Source: Rhodospirillaceae bacterium
GTDB lineage: Bacteria; Pseudomonadota; Alphaproteobacteria; Azospirillales; Azospirillaceae
Length of the DNA stretch: 64,000 bases
Reading direction: 5' to 3'
Assembly: GCA_029267445.1 (NCBI GenBank)
Contig: JAJUIU010000004.1
Location: 26,103-90,102 of the forward strand
Position numbers and translations under genes: made by a program. This document shows positions 26,505 to 34,636 of the stretch, in pieces; within the stretch, counting starts at the first letter, position 1; every line of letters starts with the position of its first letter. Below the pieces are notes generated by a model that did no database searches, was not told the origin of the DNA, and was given only the letters and a program-made list of their open reading frames with translations.

Positions 26505-27094
26505 AGCGCCCGTCTCGCCCTGAGCGCAGCGGTGAGGGTGCCGTCGTCGAGGTAGTCCAGCTCGCCGCCCACGGGCACGCCATGGGCCAGCCGGCTGACG
26601 GCGACGCCGCAGGGGGCGAGGCGGTCGGACAGGTAGTGGGCCGTGGTCTGGCCGCCGACGGTGGCGTTGAGGGCGAGGATGACCTCCTTCACCTCCGGCC
26701 GGCTGGCGCGCTCCAGAAGGGTGGGGATGTTCAGGTCATCCGGACCCACCCCCTCCAGCGCCGACAGGGTGCCGCCCAGCACGTGGTAGACGCCCTTGAA
26801 GGCGTGGGTGCGTTCCAGCGCCCAGAGATCCCCCACCTCCTCCACCACGCAGATGGTGGACCGGTCGCGCCCGCCGTCCAGGCAGACATGGCAGGGGCTG
26901 GTGGTGTCCAGGTTCCCGCAGGTCGCACAGGTGCGAATGCTGGCGGCCGCGGCGGCCATGGCCGCGGCCAGCGGCTCCATAACCGTGTCGCGCCGCTTGA
27001 TCAGATGCAGCGCCGCCCGCCGCGCGGAACGGGGGCCCAGCCCCGGCAGCTTGGCCAGGAGCTGGATCAGGCGGTCGATCTCGGGTCCGATCAT
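26501..27094 (-). CDS. recR: Recombination mediator RecR
   Basis: RecR (197 residues) works with RecO and RecF to load RecA at gaps. It has the helix-hairpin-helix start ([21 protein letters not shown]), a C4 zinc finger [16 protein letters not shown], a Toprim domain with [15 protein letters not shown], and the C-terminal [19 protein letters not shown]alker-B-like region. Length is normal. In related genomes recR directly follows ybaB; here an opposite-strand FitAB-like pair separates them. The stop overlaps the GT4 stop by 4 bp. Confidence 0.96.
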   Translation of the reverse strand: MIGPEIDRLIQLLAKLPGLGPRSARRAALHLIKRRDTVMEPLAAAMAAAAASIRTCATCGNLDTTSPCHVCLDGGRDRSTICVVEEVGDLWALERTHAFKGVYHVLGGTLSALEGVGPDDLNIPTLLERASRPEVKEVILALNATVGGQTTAHYLSDRLAPCGVAVSRLAHGVPVGGELDYLDDGTLTAALRARRAL

Positions 27095-27135
27095 GATGCC
27101 CGGAATATGGGCGATGTTCGTGGCTTGTTCCAGCG

Positions 27136-27179
27136 GAATTGCAGTCGCTGTGTTGATTGCAGTGATTGCATCGATTACG
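27136..27179 (+). repeat. GATTGCA direct repeats upstream of the FitA-like antitoxin gene
   Basis: GATTGCA occurs at 27155-27161 and 27164-27170, and a variant GATTACG at 27173-27179, all at 9-bp spacing. A related GAATTGCA lies at 27136-27143. The cluster ends 28 bp before the antitoxin start, and it is a plausible operator for the autorepressing toxin-antitoxin complex. Confidence 0.5.
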
Positions 27180-27207
27180 TTGCAGACATCATTGTGGGGT
27201 CCGAGAC

Positions 27208-27450
27208 ATGGCCAGCCTGACGATCCGCAACCTGGATGATTCGCTTAAGCGCCGCTTGCGCATCCGCGCGGCGGAGCATGGCCGGTCCATGGAGGAGGAG
27301 GCGCGCGAAATCCTGCGTCAGGCCGTCGGCCGGGAGAGGCCGCCGCTCAATCTGGCCGCCACGATCCGGTCCCGGGTCGAGCAGTTCGGCGGTGTCGAGC
27401 TCGAGCTCCCGGCGCGCGGCCCGATATCCGACCCCCCGTCCTTCGACTGA
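27208..27450 (+). CDS. FitA/VapB-type ribbon-helix-helix antitoxin
   Basis: The 80-residue protein begins [20 protein letters not shown], the beta-strand and first helix of a ribbon-helix-helix (Arc/MetJ) domain. The second helix is [16 protein letters not shown]. This is the FitA-like antitoxin type. The remaining C-terminal part, ending in a Pro-rich tail, would bind the toxin. The start is ATG after a GAG-rich region. The PIN toxin gene follows after 5 bp, so the two form an autoregulated pair. The longer frame beginning at 27166 uses TTG and crosses the repeat region. Confidence 0.9.
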   Translation: MASLTIRNLDDSLKRRLRIRAAEHGRSMEEEAREILRQAVGRERPPLNLAATIRSRVEQFGGVELELPARGPISDPPSFD

Positions 27451-27455
27451 CGGCA

Positions 27456-27881
27456 ATGGTGATCCTGGATACCAACGTCGTATCGGAGATGTTGCGTCCC
27501 GCACCCGACCCCGCCGTGATCTGCTGGCTGGCGGGCCAGGACGGGGGCCGTGTCTATCTGACGGCCATCACCGAGGCGGAACTGCGTTTCGGAGTCGCCT
27601 TGATACCTGCCGGGCGCAGGCGGGATGTCATTGCGGCGGCTGTCGATGCGATAATGCGGGAGGATTTCCTCGGCCGCATCCTCCCCTTCAATAGTGCCGC
27701 CGCCGCGGCCTATGCCTCGATCGCCACCGACCGGTGGAAGATGGGCCGGCCCATCAGCCAGTCCGACGCACAGATCGCCGCCATCGCCCGCGTGCATGAG
27801 GCCACAGTTGCGACGCGCAACGTGCCCGATTTCGAGAACTGCGGGGTCGAAATCATCGATCCCTGGAGAACACCGGCCTGA
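27456..27881 (+). CDS. FitB/VapC-type PIN-domain toxin
   Basis: The 141-residue PIN-domain ribonuclease shows MVILDTNVVSEMLRP with the first catalytic Asp, an acidic residue in ITEAELRFG, the SQSDAQIAAIARVH acidic helix and the closing TRNVPDFENCGVEIIDPW. These are the features of FitB-like VapC toxins, which cleave tRNA or other RNA. It lies 5 bp after its antitoxin. The pair sits on the plus strand between ybaB and recR, which are normally adjacent. Confidence 0.92.
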   Translation: MVILDTNVVSEMLRPAPDPAVICWLAGQDGGRVYLTAITEAELRFGVALIPAGRRRDVIAAAVDAIMREDFLGRILPFNSAAAAAYASIATDRWKMGRPISQSDAQIAAIARVHEATVATRNVPDFENCGVEIIDPWRTPA

Positions 27882-27923
27882 GGTTCTGGACGATAGGCGG
27901 CCGGCGGCTCACTGGCCCCTTCC

Positions 27924-28247
27924 TCAGAACGGCAGCTTCATGCCCGGCGGCAGCTTCAGGCCGCCCATCAGCTTGGCGGTCTCCTCGGCCATGTGGGCCT
28001 CGACCTTGTTCTTGGCGTCGTTGAAGGCGGCGACGATCAAATCCTCCAGCACCTCGACATCCTCAGGATCGACGGCCTTGGGGTCGATCTTCACCTTCTT
28101 CAGGTCGCCCTTGCCGTTCAGCGTGATGCTGACTATGCCGGCACCCGACTGGCCGGTCATCTCGACGTCGCCCAGCTTGGCCTGCATCTCCTGCATCTTG
28201 GCCTGCATCTGCTGGGCCTGCTTCATCATGTTGCCGAGGTTCTTCAT
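27924..28247 (-). CDS. ybaB: Nucleoid-associated protein, YbaB/EbfC family
   Basis: The 107-residue protein forms a DNA-binding dimer coating the nucleoid. It begins MKNLGNMMKQAQQMQAKMQE, a long N-terminal helix, then GDVEMTGQSGAGIVSITLNG and the DLIVAAFNDAKNKVEAHM helix typical of the family. It follows dnaX by 3 bp and is clearly in its operon. The recR gene expected next is separated by the FitAB-like insertion. Confidence 0.95.
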   Translation of the reverse strand: MKNLGNMMKQAQQMQAKMQEMQAKLGDVEMTGQSGAGIVSITLNGKGDLKKVKIDPKAVDPEDVEVLEDLIVAAFNDAKNKVEAHMAEETAKLMGGLKLPPGMKLPF

Positions 28248-28250
28248 GGC

Positions 28251-30119
28251 TCAGAAGTCTCCGTCGTAATCGCTGTCGTCCATCGGCGGCGGGGCGTCGA
28301 AGTACGGGTTGTCCGGGATGTCGTCGCCGTCCGTCTCGGGCGGGGCCGGGGCGGCGGCGGGGGGCGGCTGGGACAGGTCCTTGATCTCGCCGATCTTCGC
28401 ACCGGGGAAGGCGGTCAGGACGGCCTTCACCGTCGGATGCTCCATCAGTGCGGCCAGGACCTGATCCTTCGCCGCGAGTTCCTGTTCGCGCAGCGTCGGC
28501 TCGCCGGGGGCGGAACTGACGCTGACCACCCAGCGCCGGCCCGTCCATTCGGTCAACAGCTGGCCGACCTTGCCGGGCAGGTTGCTGGGAGCGGAGTCCT
28601 TCGGCCGCAGCTCGATCAGCCCCGGCTCGAACCGGACGAGGTGGGTGACGGTGCGCAGGTCGGCGGCGAGGCGCGCCTCCCGCTTCTCGTCGAACAGCTT
28701 CACCACCTCGACGAAGCTCTTGGGATCGGCAAGGTCGGGGGCACGGGCCACGGGGGCGGCGACCGGGGCGGGCGCTTCGAGCTGGCGGGCGGCACCCTGG
28801 GCGCGGCCGCCGGACATGACCGCCATGGGGGCCCCGCCGCCAAGGCTCGCGGTCGGGCCGCCCCCGCCCGAGGGCATGGCGGACAGGGCGCGGGCCGCCG
28901 CCTCCACCCCGCCCGCGTCCTGGATGCGTTTCAGCAGGTCGCCCGGCGTGGGCAGGTCGCTGGCGTAGGCGAGGCGGATCACCACCATCTCCAGCGCCTG
29001 GATCGGCACCGGGGCGTGCTGCACCTCCCCCAGCCCCTTCAGCAGCACCTGCCAGGCGCGGGTCAACGCCGGCATGCCGAGCTTCCCGGACAGCTCCACG
29101 CCGCGCGTGCGCTCCTCCTCCGGGATGCCCGGGTCCTCGGCCGTGCCGGGCACGACCTTGGTGCGGGTCAGGAAATGGGTGAAATCCAGCAGGTCCTGGA
29201 CGATGACGATCGGGTCGGCCCCCCGCTTGTGCATGTCGTCCAGCACCTCAAGCGCCGCCGCCGGATTGCCGGACAAGGCGGCCTGGAACAGGTCGATCAC
29301 GCGGGTGCGGTCGGCGAGCCCCAGCATGTCGCGGACCTGCAGCGCCGTGACCTTGCCGCCGCCCAGCGCGATCGCCTGGTCCAGCAGGGACAGGCCGTCG
29401 CGCACGGAGCCGTCTGCCGCGCGGGCGATCAGGGCGATCGCCTCCGGATCGACCTCCACCCCCTCCTTGCCGGCCACGCGGGTGAAGTGGCCGACGAGCG
29501 TGGCATGGTCCACCCGGCGCAGGTCGAAGCGCTGGCAGCGCGACAGCACCGTGATCGGGACCTTGCGGATCTCCGTCGTGGCGAAGACGAACTTCACATG
29601 CGGGGGCGGCTCCTCCAGCGTCTTCAGCAACGCGTTGAACGCGTTCTTCGACAGCATGTGCACTTCGTCGATGATGTAGAGCTTGTAGCGGGCACCGGCC
29701 GGGGCGTAGCGCACGCCGTCGATGATCTCCCGGATGTTCTCCACCGAGGTGTTGCTGGCGGCGTCCATCTCGATCACGTCGACGTTCCGGTCGGCCGCGA
29801 TGGAGACGCACTGGTCGCACACGCCGCAGGGGCTGATGGTGGGGCCGCCCTTGCCGTCCGTCCCGACGCAGTTCAGCGCGCGGGCGATGATGCGGGCGGT
29901 GGTGGTCTTGCCCACGCCGCGCACGCCGGTGAGCATGTAGGCCTGGTGGATGCGGCCCGACTGGATGGCGTTGCGCAGGGTGCGCACCAGGGCGTCCTGG
30001 CCCACCAGCTCGTCGAAGTTCTGCGGCCGGTACTTGCGCGCCAGCACCCGGTAGGGCGTGCCGGAGGCCGCCGGGGCGTCCAGGCTTTCCGTCTCGGGGA
30101 TCAGCGTCGTGTCGGTCAA
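28251..30119 (-). CDS. dnaX: DNA polymerase III subunits gamma and tau
   Basis: DnaX (622 residues) is the clamp-loader ATPase of the replisome. The N-terminal domain carries the Walker A motif GVRGVGKTTTARI, a C4 zinc module with CGVCDQC, the IIDEVHMLS Walker B motif and the SRC arginine-finger region (TVLSRCQRFDLRR). The middle and C-terminal parts are Ala/Pro/Gly-rich and correspond to the tau-specific DnaB- and alpha-binding region. I saw no A-rich slippery sequence that would produce a shortened gamma form, but other mechanisms cannot be excluded. The SRP RNA gene lies just upstream in the same direction. Confidence 0.96.
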   Translation of the reverse strand: MTDTTLIPETESLDAPAASGTPYRVLARKYRPQNFDELVGQDALVRTLRNAIQSGRIHQAYMLTGVRGVGKTTTARIIARALNCVGTDGKGGPTISPCGVCDQCVSIAADRNVDVIEMDAASNTSVENIREIIDGVRYAPAGARYKLYIIDEVHMLSKNAFNALLKTLEEPPPHVKFVFATTEIRKVPITVLSRCQRFDLRRVDHATLVGHFTRVAGKEGVEVDPEAIALIARAADGSVRDGLSLLDQAIALGGGKVTALQVRDMLGLADRTRVIDLFQAALSGNPAAALEVLDDMHKRGADPIVIVQDLLDFTHFLTRTKVVPGTAEDPGIPEEERTRGVELSGKLGMPALTRAWQVLLKGLGEVQHAPVPIQALEMVVIRLAYASDLPTPGDLLKRIQDAGGVEAAARALSAMPSGGGGPTASLGGGAPMAVMSGGRAQGAARQLEAPAPVAAPVARAPDLADPKSFVEVVKLFDEKREARLAADLRTVTHLVRFEPGLIELRPKDSAPSNLPGKVGQLLTEWTGRRWVVSVSSAPGEPTLREQELAAKDQVLAALMEHPTVKAVLTAFPGAKIGEIKDLSQPPPAAAPAPPETDGDDIPDNPYFDAPPPMDDSDYDGDF

Positions 30120-30263
30120 GGGCGGCCGGCGGGCTTCGGAAGCGGTCGATGGGGTAACGCGCCAGCGGGGGCGCGGGGCCGCAGTCTAGTGCCAGCAGGC
30201 ACGGCTTGTCGCCACCGAATCACCGGCGGACGGAAGATGGCATGGCGCCGTGCGGGGAGGGGT

Positions 30264-30359
30264 GGGAGGCTGACCGGCGACCCGGGCCGAAACTCGTTAC
30301 GGCTGCTTCCTTCCGGACCTGACCGGGTTGGCGAGGGGACCGTCCGCTGCCAACCTCCC
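30264..30359 (-). ncRNA. ffs: Signal recognition particle RNA (4.5S, small bacterial type)
   Basis: On the minus strand the highly conserved SRP Alu-less core is present, with TCCGGAAGGAAGCAGCC, the GNAR-tetraloop (GGAA) stem that binds Ffh. The outer ends pair perfectly: GGGAGG at the 5' end with CCTCCC at the 3' end, giving a hairpin RNA of about 96 nt. It lies 145 bp upstream of dnaX in the same direction, the known position in many alphaproteobacteria. The exact ends are estimated from the outer stem. Confidence 0.93.
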
Positions 30360-30484
30360 GCCCCTTATATCGGCCTTCGCCGGACCCTGGGCAAGGGAAA
30401 AGGCGGGTTGCGGCTTTGCCGTGGGTGGGTCCGAAGGTGGCGGTGTTACTCTGGGCCGGAAGCGCACCCTTCTCCTGAGATCCC

Positions 30485-31405
30485 ATGCCGTCCAGCCCGA
30501 TCGTCAACACCTTCGCCGGCGGCGCCCTGGACCGCGCGGCCATCCACCGGAAGAACCCGGACTGGATCGCGGCGCGGTTCGCCCAGGGCGCGCGGCTGCT
30601 GCCCTACTGGCGGGGCAAGCATCTGGTGACGGGCCCGCGGGAGGCGCCGGTGCCGGTCTGGATCGACCCGGCCGAGGGCTGGTGGCGCGACCACGCGGCG
30701 GCGGAGCCGATCTTCCTGGGTGTCGACGGCACGGCCGCCTGGTTCGCCGTGGACCTGTCCGCCGTGGAGGAGCCGAAGGAGCATGCGCGGCTTTCGGCTT
30801 TGGGCGCCTATGTCGACCTGCGCACCCTGTCACCGACCCTGGACGCCGCCACGGGCAGCCTGTTCGCCTATGTGCGCGGGCTGATGCTGTGGCACGAGCG
30901 GCACCGGTTCTGCGGTGTCTGCGGGTCGGCCACCGTGGTGGCGGAGGGCGGGCACGTCCGCCACTGCGCCAACCCCGCCTGCGCCACCCACCATTTCCCG
31001 CGCACCGACCCGGTGGTGATCATGCTGATCACCGACGGCGACCGCTGCATCCTCGGCCGGCAGCCGAAGTTCCCGCCGGGGTTCTACTCCTGCCTTGCGG
31101 GCTTCGTGGAGCCGGCCGAGAGCCTGGAGGAGGCGGTGGCGCGCGAATCGCTGGAGGAGGCGGGCGTGACCGTGACGGATGTGCGCTACCACTCCAGCCA
31201 GCCCTGGCCGTTCCCGGCGAGCCTGATGCTGGGCTTCACGGCGCGGGCCACCAGCTTCGACCTCACGCCCCAGCCGGAGGAGATGGAGGACGTGGCCTGG
31301 TTCGACCGCGCCTGGATCAGGGCCAACGCGGGCACGGACGCGTTCCGCCTGCCCCCGCGCGACGCCATCGCCCGGCGGCTGCTGGACGACTGGCTCGCGG
31401 GCTAG
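30485..31405 (+). CDS. nudC: NAD+ diphosphatase NudC
   Basis: NudC (306 residues) hydrolyses NAD(H) to NMN(H) and AMP and can remove NAD caps from RNA. It contains an N-terminal beta domain and a zinc ribbon with CGVCG and CANPAC. The Nudix box begins GFVEPAESLEEAVARE and continues to SLEEAGV, and the NADH-specific SQPWPFPASLM motif follows. Length is normal. The gene diverges from ffs-dnaX; its stop shares a CTAG with the convergent pheA stop. Confidence 0.95.
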   Translation: MPSSPIVNTFAGGALDRAAIHRKNPDWIAARFAQGARLLPYWRGKHLVTGPREAPVPVWIDPAEGWWRDHAAAEPIFLGVDGTAAWFAVDLSAVEEPKEHARLSALGAYVDLRTLSPTLDAATGSLFAYVRGLMLWHERHRFCGVCGSATVVAEGGHVRHCANPACATHHFPRTDPVVIMLITDGDRCILGRQPKFPPGFYSCLAGFVEPAESLEEAVARESLEEAGVTVTDVRYHSSQPWPFPASLMLGFTARATSFDLTPQPEEMEDVAWFDRAWIRANAGTDAFRLPPRDAIARRLLDDWLAG

Positions 31406-32265
31406 TCCTGGCCTTCCGCGGCACCCTGCTGGATGCGGAAGGGGTGGGCGGTGTAGACGCCGAGGATCTTCACCTCGCGGGCGAAGAAATCCAGTTCCTC
31501 CAGGGCGAGGCGCAGCGACCGGTCCTCCGGATGCCCCTCCACCTCGGCGAAGAACTGGGCGGCGGTGAAGCGGCCATCGACCATGTAGCTTTCCAGCTTG
31601 GTCATGTTCACGCCGTTGGTGGCGAAGCCGCCCAGTGCCTTGAACAGCGCGGCCGGGACGCTGCGCACCCGGAAGACGAAGCTGGTGACGTAGGGGCCGC
31701 CCGCGCGCGACGGCACCAGCGGCTCCTTCTGCATGATCAGGAAGCGGGTTGTGTTGTGGCTCGCGTCCTCGATCCCCTCCGCCAGCACGTCCAGCCCGTA
31801 GATCTCCGCGGCGAGGCGTGAGGCGATGGCGCCACGCGTCGGATCGCCCAGCTTCGCCACATCGGCGGCGGCCCCGGCCGTGTCGGCGTGGGTCACCGGC
31901 CGGATGCCGTGGCGGCGCAGGTATTCCCGGCACTGGCCCAGCGCCTGGACATGGCTGTGCACCTCCTTGAGGCCGGCGATGGTGGCCCCCTTCGGCGCCA
32001 CGAGGCAGTGCACCACCCGCTGGTAATGCTCCCCGATGATGTGCAGGCCGCCCTGGGGCAGCAGGTGGTGGATGTCGGCCACGCGCCCCGCGACCGAGTT
32101 CTCCACCGGAATCATGGCGAGCCGCGCCCGGCCCTCGTGCACGGCGGCGAAGGCGTCTTCGAAGCTGGCGCAGGGCAGCGGCGCCATGGCCGGGAATACG
32201 CTGCGGCAGGCGAGGTCGGAGTTGGCGCCGGGGGCGCCCTGGTAGGCGATGGTATCGGTGGACAT
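31402..32265 (-). CDS. pheA: Prephenate dehydratase
   Basis: This 287-residue monofunctional prephenate dehydratase converts prephenate to phenylpyruvate in phenylalanine synthesis. It begins IAYQGAPGANSDLAC, carries the IPVENSVAGRVADIHHLL motif and the catalytic TRF motif in HNTTRFLIM. An ACT regulatory domain for feedback by phenylalanine follows, with GVNMTKLESYMVDG. It follows kdsB by 13 bp on the same strand, an arrangement seen across alphaproteobacteria. There is no chorismate mutase domain. Confidence 0.95.
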   Translation of the reverse strand: MSTDTIAYQGAPGANSDLACRSVFPAMAPLPCASFEDAFAAVHEGRARLAMIPVENSVAGRVADIHHLLPQGGLHIIGEHYQRVVHCLVAPKGATIAGLKEVHSHVQALGQCREYLRRHGIRPVTHADTAGAAADVAKLGDPTRGAIASRLAAEIYGLDVLAEGIEDASHNTTRFLIMQKEPLVPSRAGGPYVTSFVFRVRSVPAALFKALGGFATNGVNMTKLESYMVDGRFTAAQFFAEVEGHPEDRSLRLALEELDFFAREVKILGVYTAHPFRIQQGAAEGQD

Positions 32266-32278
32266 CGGCGCGCCTCCT

Positions 32279-33025
32279 TCAGCGCGGCTTGAGGAGGGCG
32301 CGCGCGCGGTCCAGGTCGGCCGGCGTGTCCACGCCCAGCGGTACCGCGTCGACCACGGCCAGCGCGATGGTCATACCGTTGGCGAGCGCGCGCAGCTGTT
32401 CCAGCTTCTCCCGCTTCTCCAGCTCGGCCGGCGGCAGTGCGACAAACCGGGCCAGCGCGTCGCGGCGGTAGGCGTAGAGGCCGATATGATGGAACAGCGG
32501 CCCGTCGCCCCAGGGGGCGGTGGCGCGCGTGAAGTAGAGGGCGCGGCCGGTGGCGGCGCCAGGCTTCAGCTCCACCACCGCCTTGACCACGTTGGGGTTC
32601 GTCCGCTCCTCCTCCACCGTGATCGCCACGCCGAGGGTGGCGATGTCCACGGACGGATCGGACAGGGGGCCGAAGACGGCGCGGATGGTGGCGGGCTCGA
32701 TCGTCGGCAGATCGCCCTGCACATTCACCACGGCGTCGTGGACGCCGTCGGGGTCGACCGCGCGCACGGCCTCCCAGATGCGGTCGGAGCCGGAGGGATG
32801 GGCCGGGTCCGTCAGCACGGCGCGGCCCCCGGCGGCGGTGACGGCGTCTGCGATCTCCCGCTCCGCCGCCGCAACCACGACGGGCCCGATCCCCGCCTCC
32901 ATCGCCCGCTCCCAGACATGCACGATCATGGGCTTGCCGTGGATGTCCGCCAGCGGCTTGTCCGGCAGCCGGGTCGAGGCCATCCGGGCGGGAATCACGA
33001 CAAGGGGGGCTTTCGGCGCGCTCAT
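32279..33025 (-). CDS. kdsB: 3-deoxy-manno-octulosonate cytidylyltransferase
   Basis: KdsB (248 residues) activates KDO as CMP-KDO for lipopolysaccharide core synthesis. Motifs are [19 protein letters not shown] for CTP binding, [24 protein letters not shown] and the [13 protein letters not shown] segment. ATG at 33025 gives the expected [15 protein letters not shown] start. It begins the kdsB-pheA unit and is divergent from the cytochrome c gene, with 185 bp between them. Confidence 0.96.
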   Translation of the reverse strand: MSAPKAPLVVIPARMASTRLPDKPLADIHGKPMIVHVWERAMEAGIGPVVVAAAEREIADAVTAAGGRAVLTDPAHPSGSDRIWEAVRAVDPDGVHDAVVNVQGDLPTIEPATIRAVFGPLSDPSVDIATLGVAITVEEERTNPNVVKAVVELKPGAATGRALYFTRATAPWGDGPLFHHIGLYAYRRDALARFVALPPAELEKREKLEQLRALANGMTIALAVVDAVPLGVDTPADLDRARALLKPR

Positions 33026-33210
33026 GGTGGCCGGTCGCATGCGACATTTGGTCAGCCGGGTCAAGGCCGAAAGCGCATGCGGAACGGTCCCGTCCGCACT
33101 AAATTCCCGGCCGAACCATGCGGGTGGCGGGCATTTACGCGACGCCGCCGCGACGCTATTGTGCGGCGCCCCGCCTGACCGGGCGGGCGGCCGAAAAAGG
33201 GTAAGGGTCC

Positions 33211-33753
33211 ATGGCAGGCGGCGATTTCAACAAGATCTTCATGGCGGTGCTGATGGCGGTCCTGATCGCCATGCTGGCCGGCTTCATCGCCAACAAGCTG
33301 GTGCATCCGACGATGCTGGCCGAGAACGTCTACCAGGTGGACGTCCCGGAGGCCGCGGCGGCAGCCGAGGAGGCCGCACCCGAGGAGACCGGACCCGAGC
33401 CCATCGCCCCGCTGCTGGCGTCCGCCGACCCGGCCGCCGGCCAGAAGCTGAGCCGCGCCTGTGCGGCCTGCCACACCTTCGAGCAAGGCGGGGCCAACCG
33501 CGTCGGCCCGAACCTGTGGAACATCGTGAACGCCAGCCACGCGCACATCGAGGGCTTCGCCTATTCCGACGCGATGAAGGCGCTGTCCGATAAGCCGTGG
33601 GACTACGAGGCGCTAAACGCCTTCCTGGCGAACCCGAAGGCCGCGATTCCGGGCACCAAGATGAACTATGCCGGCATGCGCAAGCCGGAGGATCGCGCGG
33701 CACTGATCGCGTGGCTGCGCACCCTGTCCGACAATCCCGCACCGCTTCCCTGA
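33211..33753 (+). CDS. Membrane-anchored cytochrome c (CycM/c552 type)
   Basis: The 180-residue protein has an uncleaved N-terminal anchor (about residues 8-29), an Ala/Glu/Pro-rich linker of about 40 residues, and a class I cytochrome c domain. The heme-binding CAACH is at 84-88 and the axial Met candidate is in GTKMNYAGM. CycM-type cytochromes pass electrons from the bc1 complex to terminal oxidases. The place opposite kdsB-pheA matches cycM in other alphaproteobacteria. It is exported by its anchor, so the heme domain is periplasmic. Confidence 0.92.
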   Translation: MAGGDFNKIFMAVLMAVLIAMLAGFIANKLVHPTMLAENVYQVDVPEAAAAAEEAAPEETGPEPIAPLLASADPAAGQKLSRACAACHTFEQGGANRVGPNLWNIVNASHAHIEGFAYSDAMKALSDKPWDYEALNAFLANPKAAIPGTKMNYAGMRKPEDRAALIAWLRTLSDNPAPLP

Positions 33754-33844
33754 CGGGCGGCGGACAGCGGCGGTCCTTTGCGTCTAAAGTGATGGGGACG
33801 GTTCCGGTGGGACCGTCCCCAATTCGTTTCGCGGATGGCCCAGC

Positions 33845-34627
33845 ATGCCCGACACGCCCGTTCCCGACGCCCTCGTCGCCCTCGCCCACCGGCTGGCGGA
33901 CGCCGCGGGCGCGGTGGCCCGGCGCCACTACCGCACGCCGGTCGCGGTTGACGCTAAGGGCGACGCCTCGCCCGTCACCATCGCCGACCGTGAGGTGGAG
34001 GCGGCCATCCGCGCCATCCTGGACGCGGAGCGGCCCGGAGACGGCATCCTGGGCGAGGAGCAAGGCAGCCACGGCCTGGACGCCGAATGGGTCTGGGTCA
34101 TCGATCCGATCGACGGCACCAAATCCTTCATCGTCGGCCGGCCGCTGTTCACCACGCTTATCGGCCTGCTGCATCGGGGCGTCCCGGTGCTCGGCGTGAT
34201 CGACCAGGGCGTGGTCGGCGACCGCTGGATCGGCGTGGCGGGGCGGCCCAGCACCCTGAACGGCGCGCCCATCCGCACCCGCCCCTGCCCCGATCTGGCG
34301 ACCGCGACCTTCGCCGCCACGGCCGCACTGGGGCCCGGTGCCGCCCCGCTGGACGTCATCCAGCCCTTCGTGTCGGGCACGCGGTACGCCGTCTGGGGCG
34401 GTGACGCCTACATCTACGGCCTGCTGGCGGCGGGCTTCATCGACGTGATGGTGGAGAGCGGGCTGCAGCCATACGACTGGGCTGCCCTCGTCCCGGTGAT
34501 CGAGGGGGCCGGCGGACGCATCACCGACTGGGCGGGGGCGCCGCTACGGCTTGGCACCAGCGGTGACGTCGTGGCCGCCGGCGACGGCCGCGTCCACGCC
34601 GCCACCCTGGCGATGCTGCGGCGCTGA
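33845..34627 (+). CDS. hisN: Histidinol-phosphatase, inositol monophosphatase family
   Basis: The 260-residue protein is a Mg-dependent phosphatase of the IMP family. Metal-binding motifs are GEEQGSHG, WVIDPIDGTKSFI and YDWAALVPVIEGAGG. The IDPIDGTKSFI form, the WGGDAYIYGLLAAG stretch and the length match HisN, which removes phosphate from histidinol phosphate. Other his genes are not in the window, so the substrate is assigned by similarity only. It sits 91 bp after the cytochrome gene on the same strand and 9 bp from the convergent histidine kinase. Confidence 0.88.
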   Translation: MPDTPVPDALVALAHRLADAAGAVARRHYRTPVAVDAKGDASPVTIADREVEAAIRAILDAERPGDGILGEEQGSHGLDAEWVWVIDPIDGTKSFIVGRPLFTTLIGLLHRGVPVLGVIDQGVVGDRWIGVAGRPSTLNGAPIRTRPCPDLATATFAATAALGPGAAPLDVIQPFVSGTRYAVWGGDAYIYGLLAAGFIDVMVESGLQPYDWAALVPVIEGAGGRITDWAGAPLRLGTSGDVVAAGDGRVHAATLAMLRR

Positions 34628-34636
34628 CCGGCCGCG

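Noticed and set aside
28251..30119. Programmed frameshift producing a short gamma form of DnaX
   Set aside because: No A-rich slippery heptamer was seen in the gene.
27993..30629. Very long plus-strand open frame antisense to dnaX
   Set aside because: It mirrors dnaX codon structure in a GC-rich genome and has the Arg/His/Gly-rich composition of a shadow frame; dnaX is clearly the real gene.
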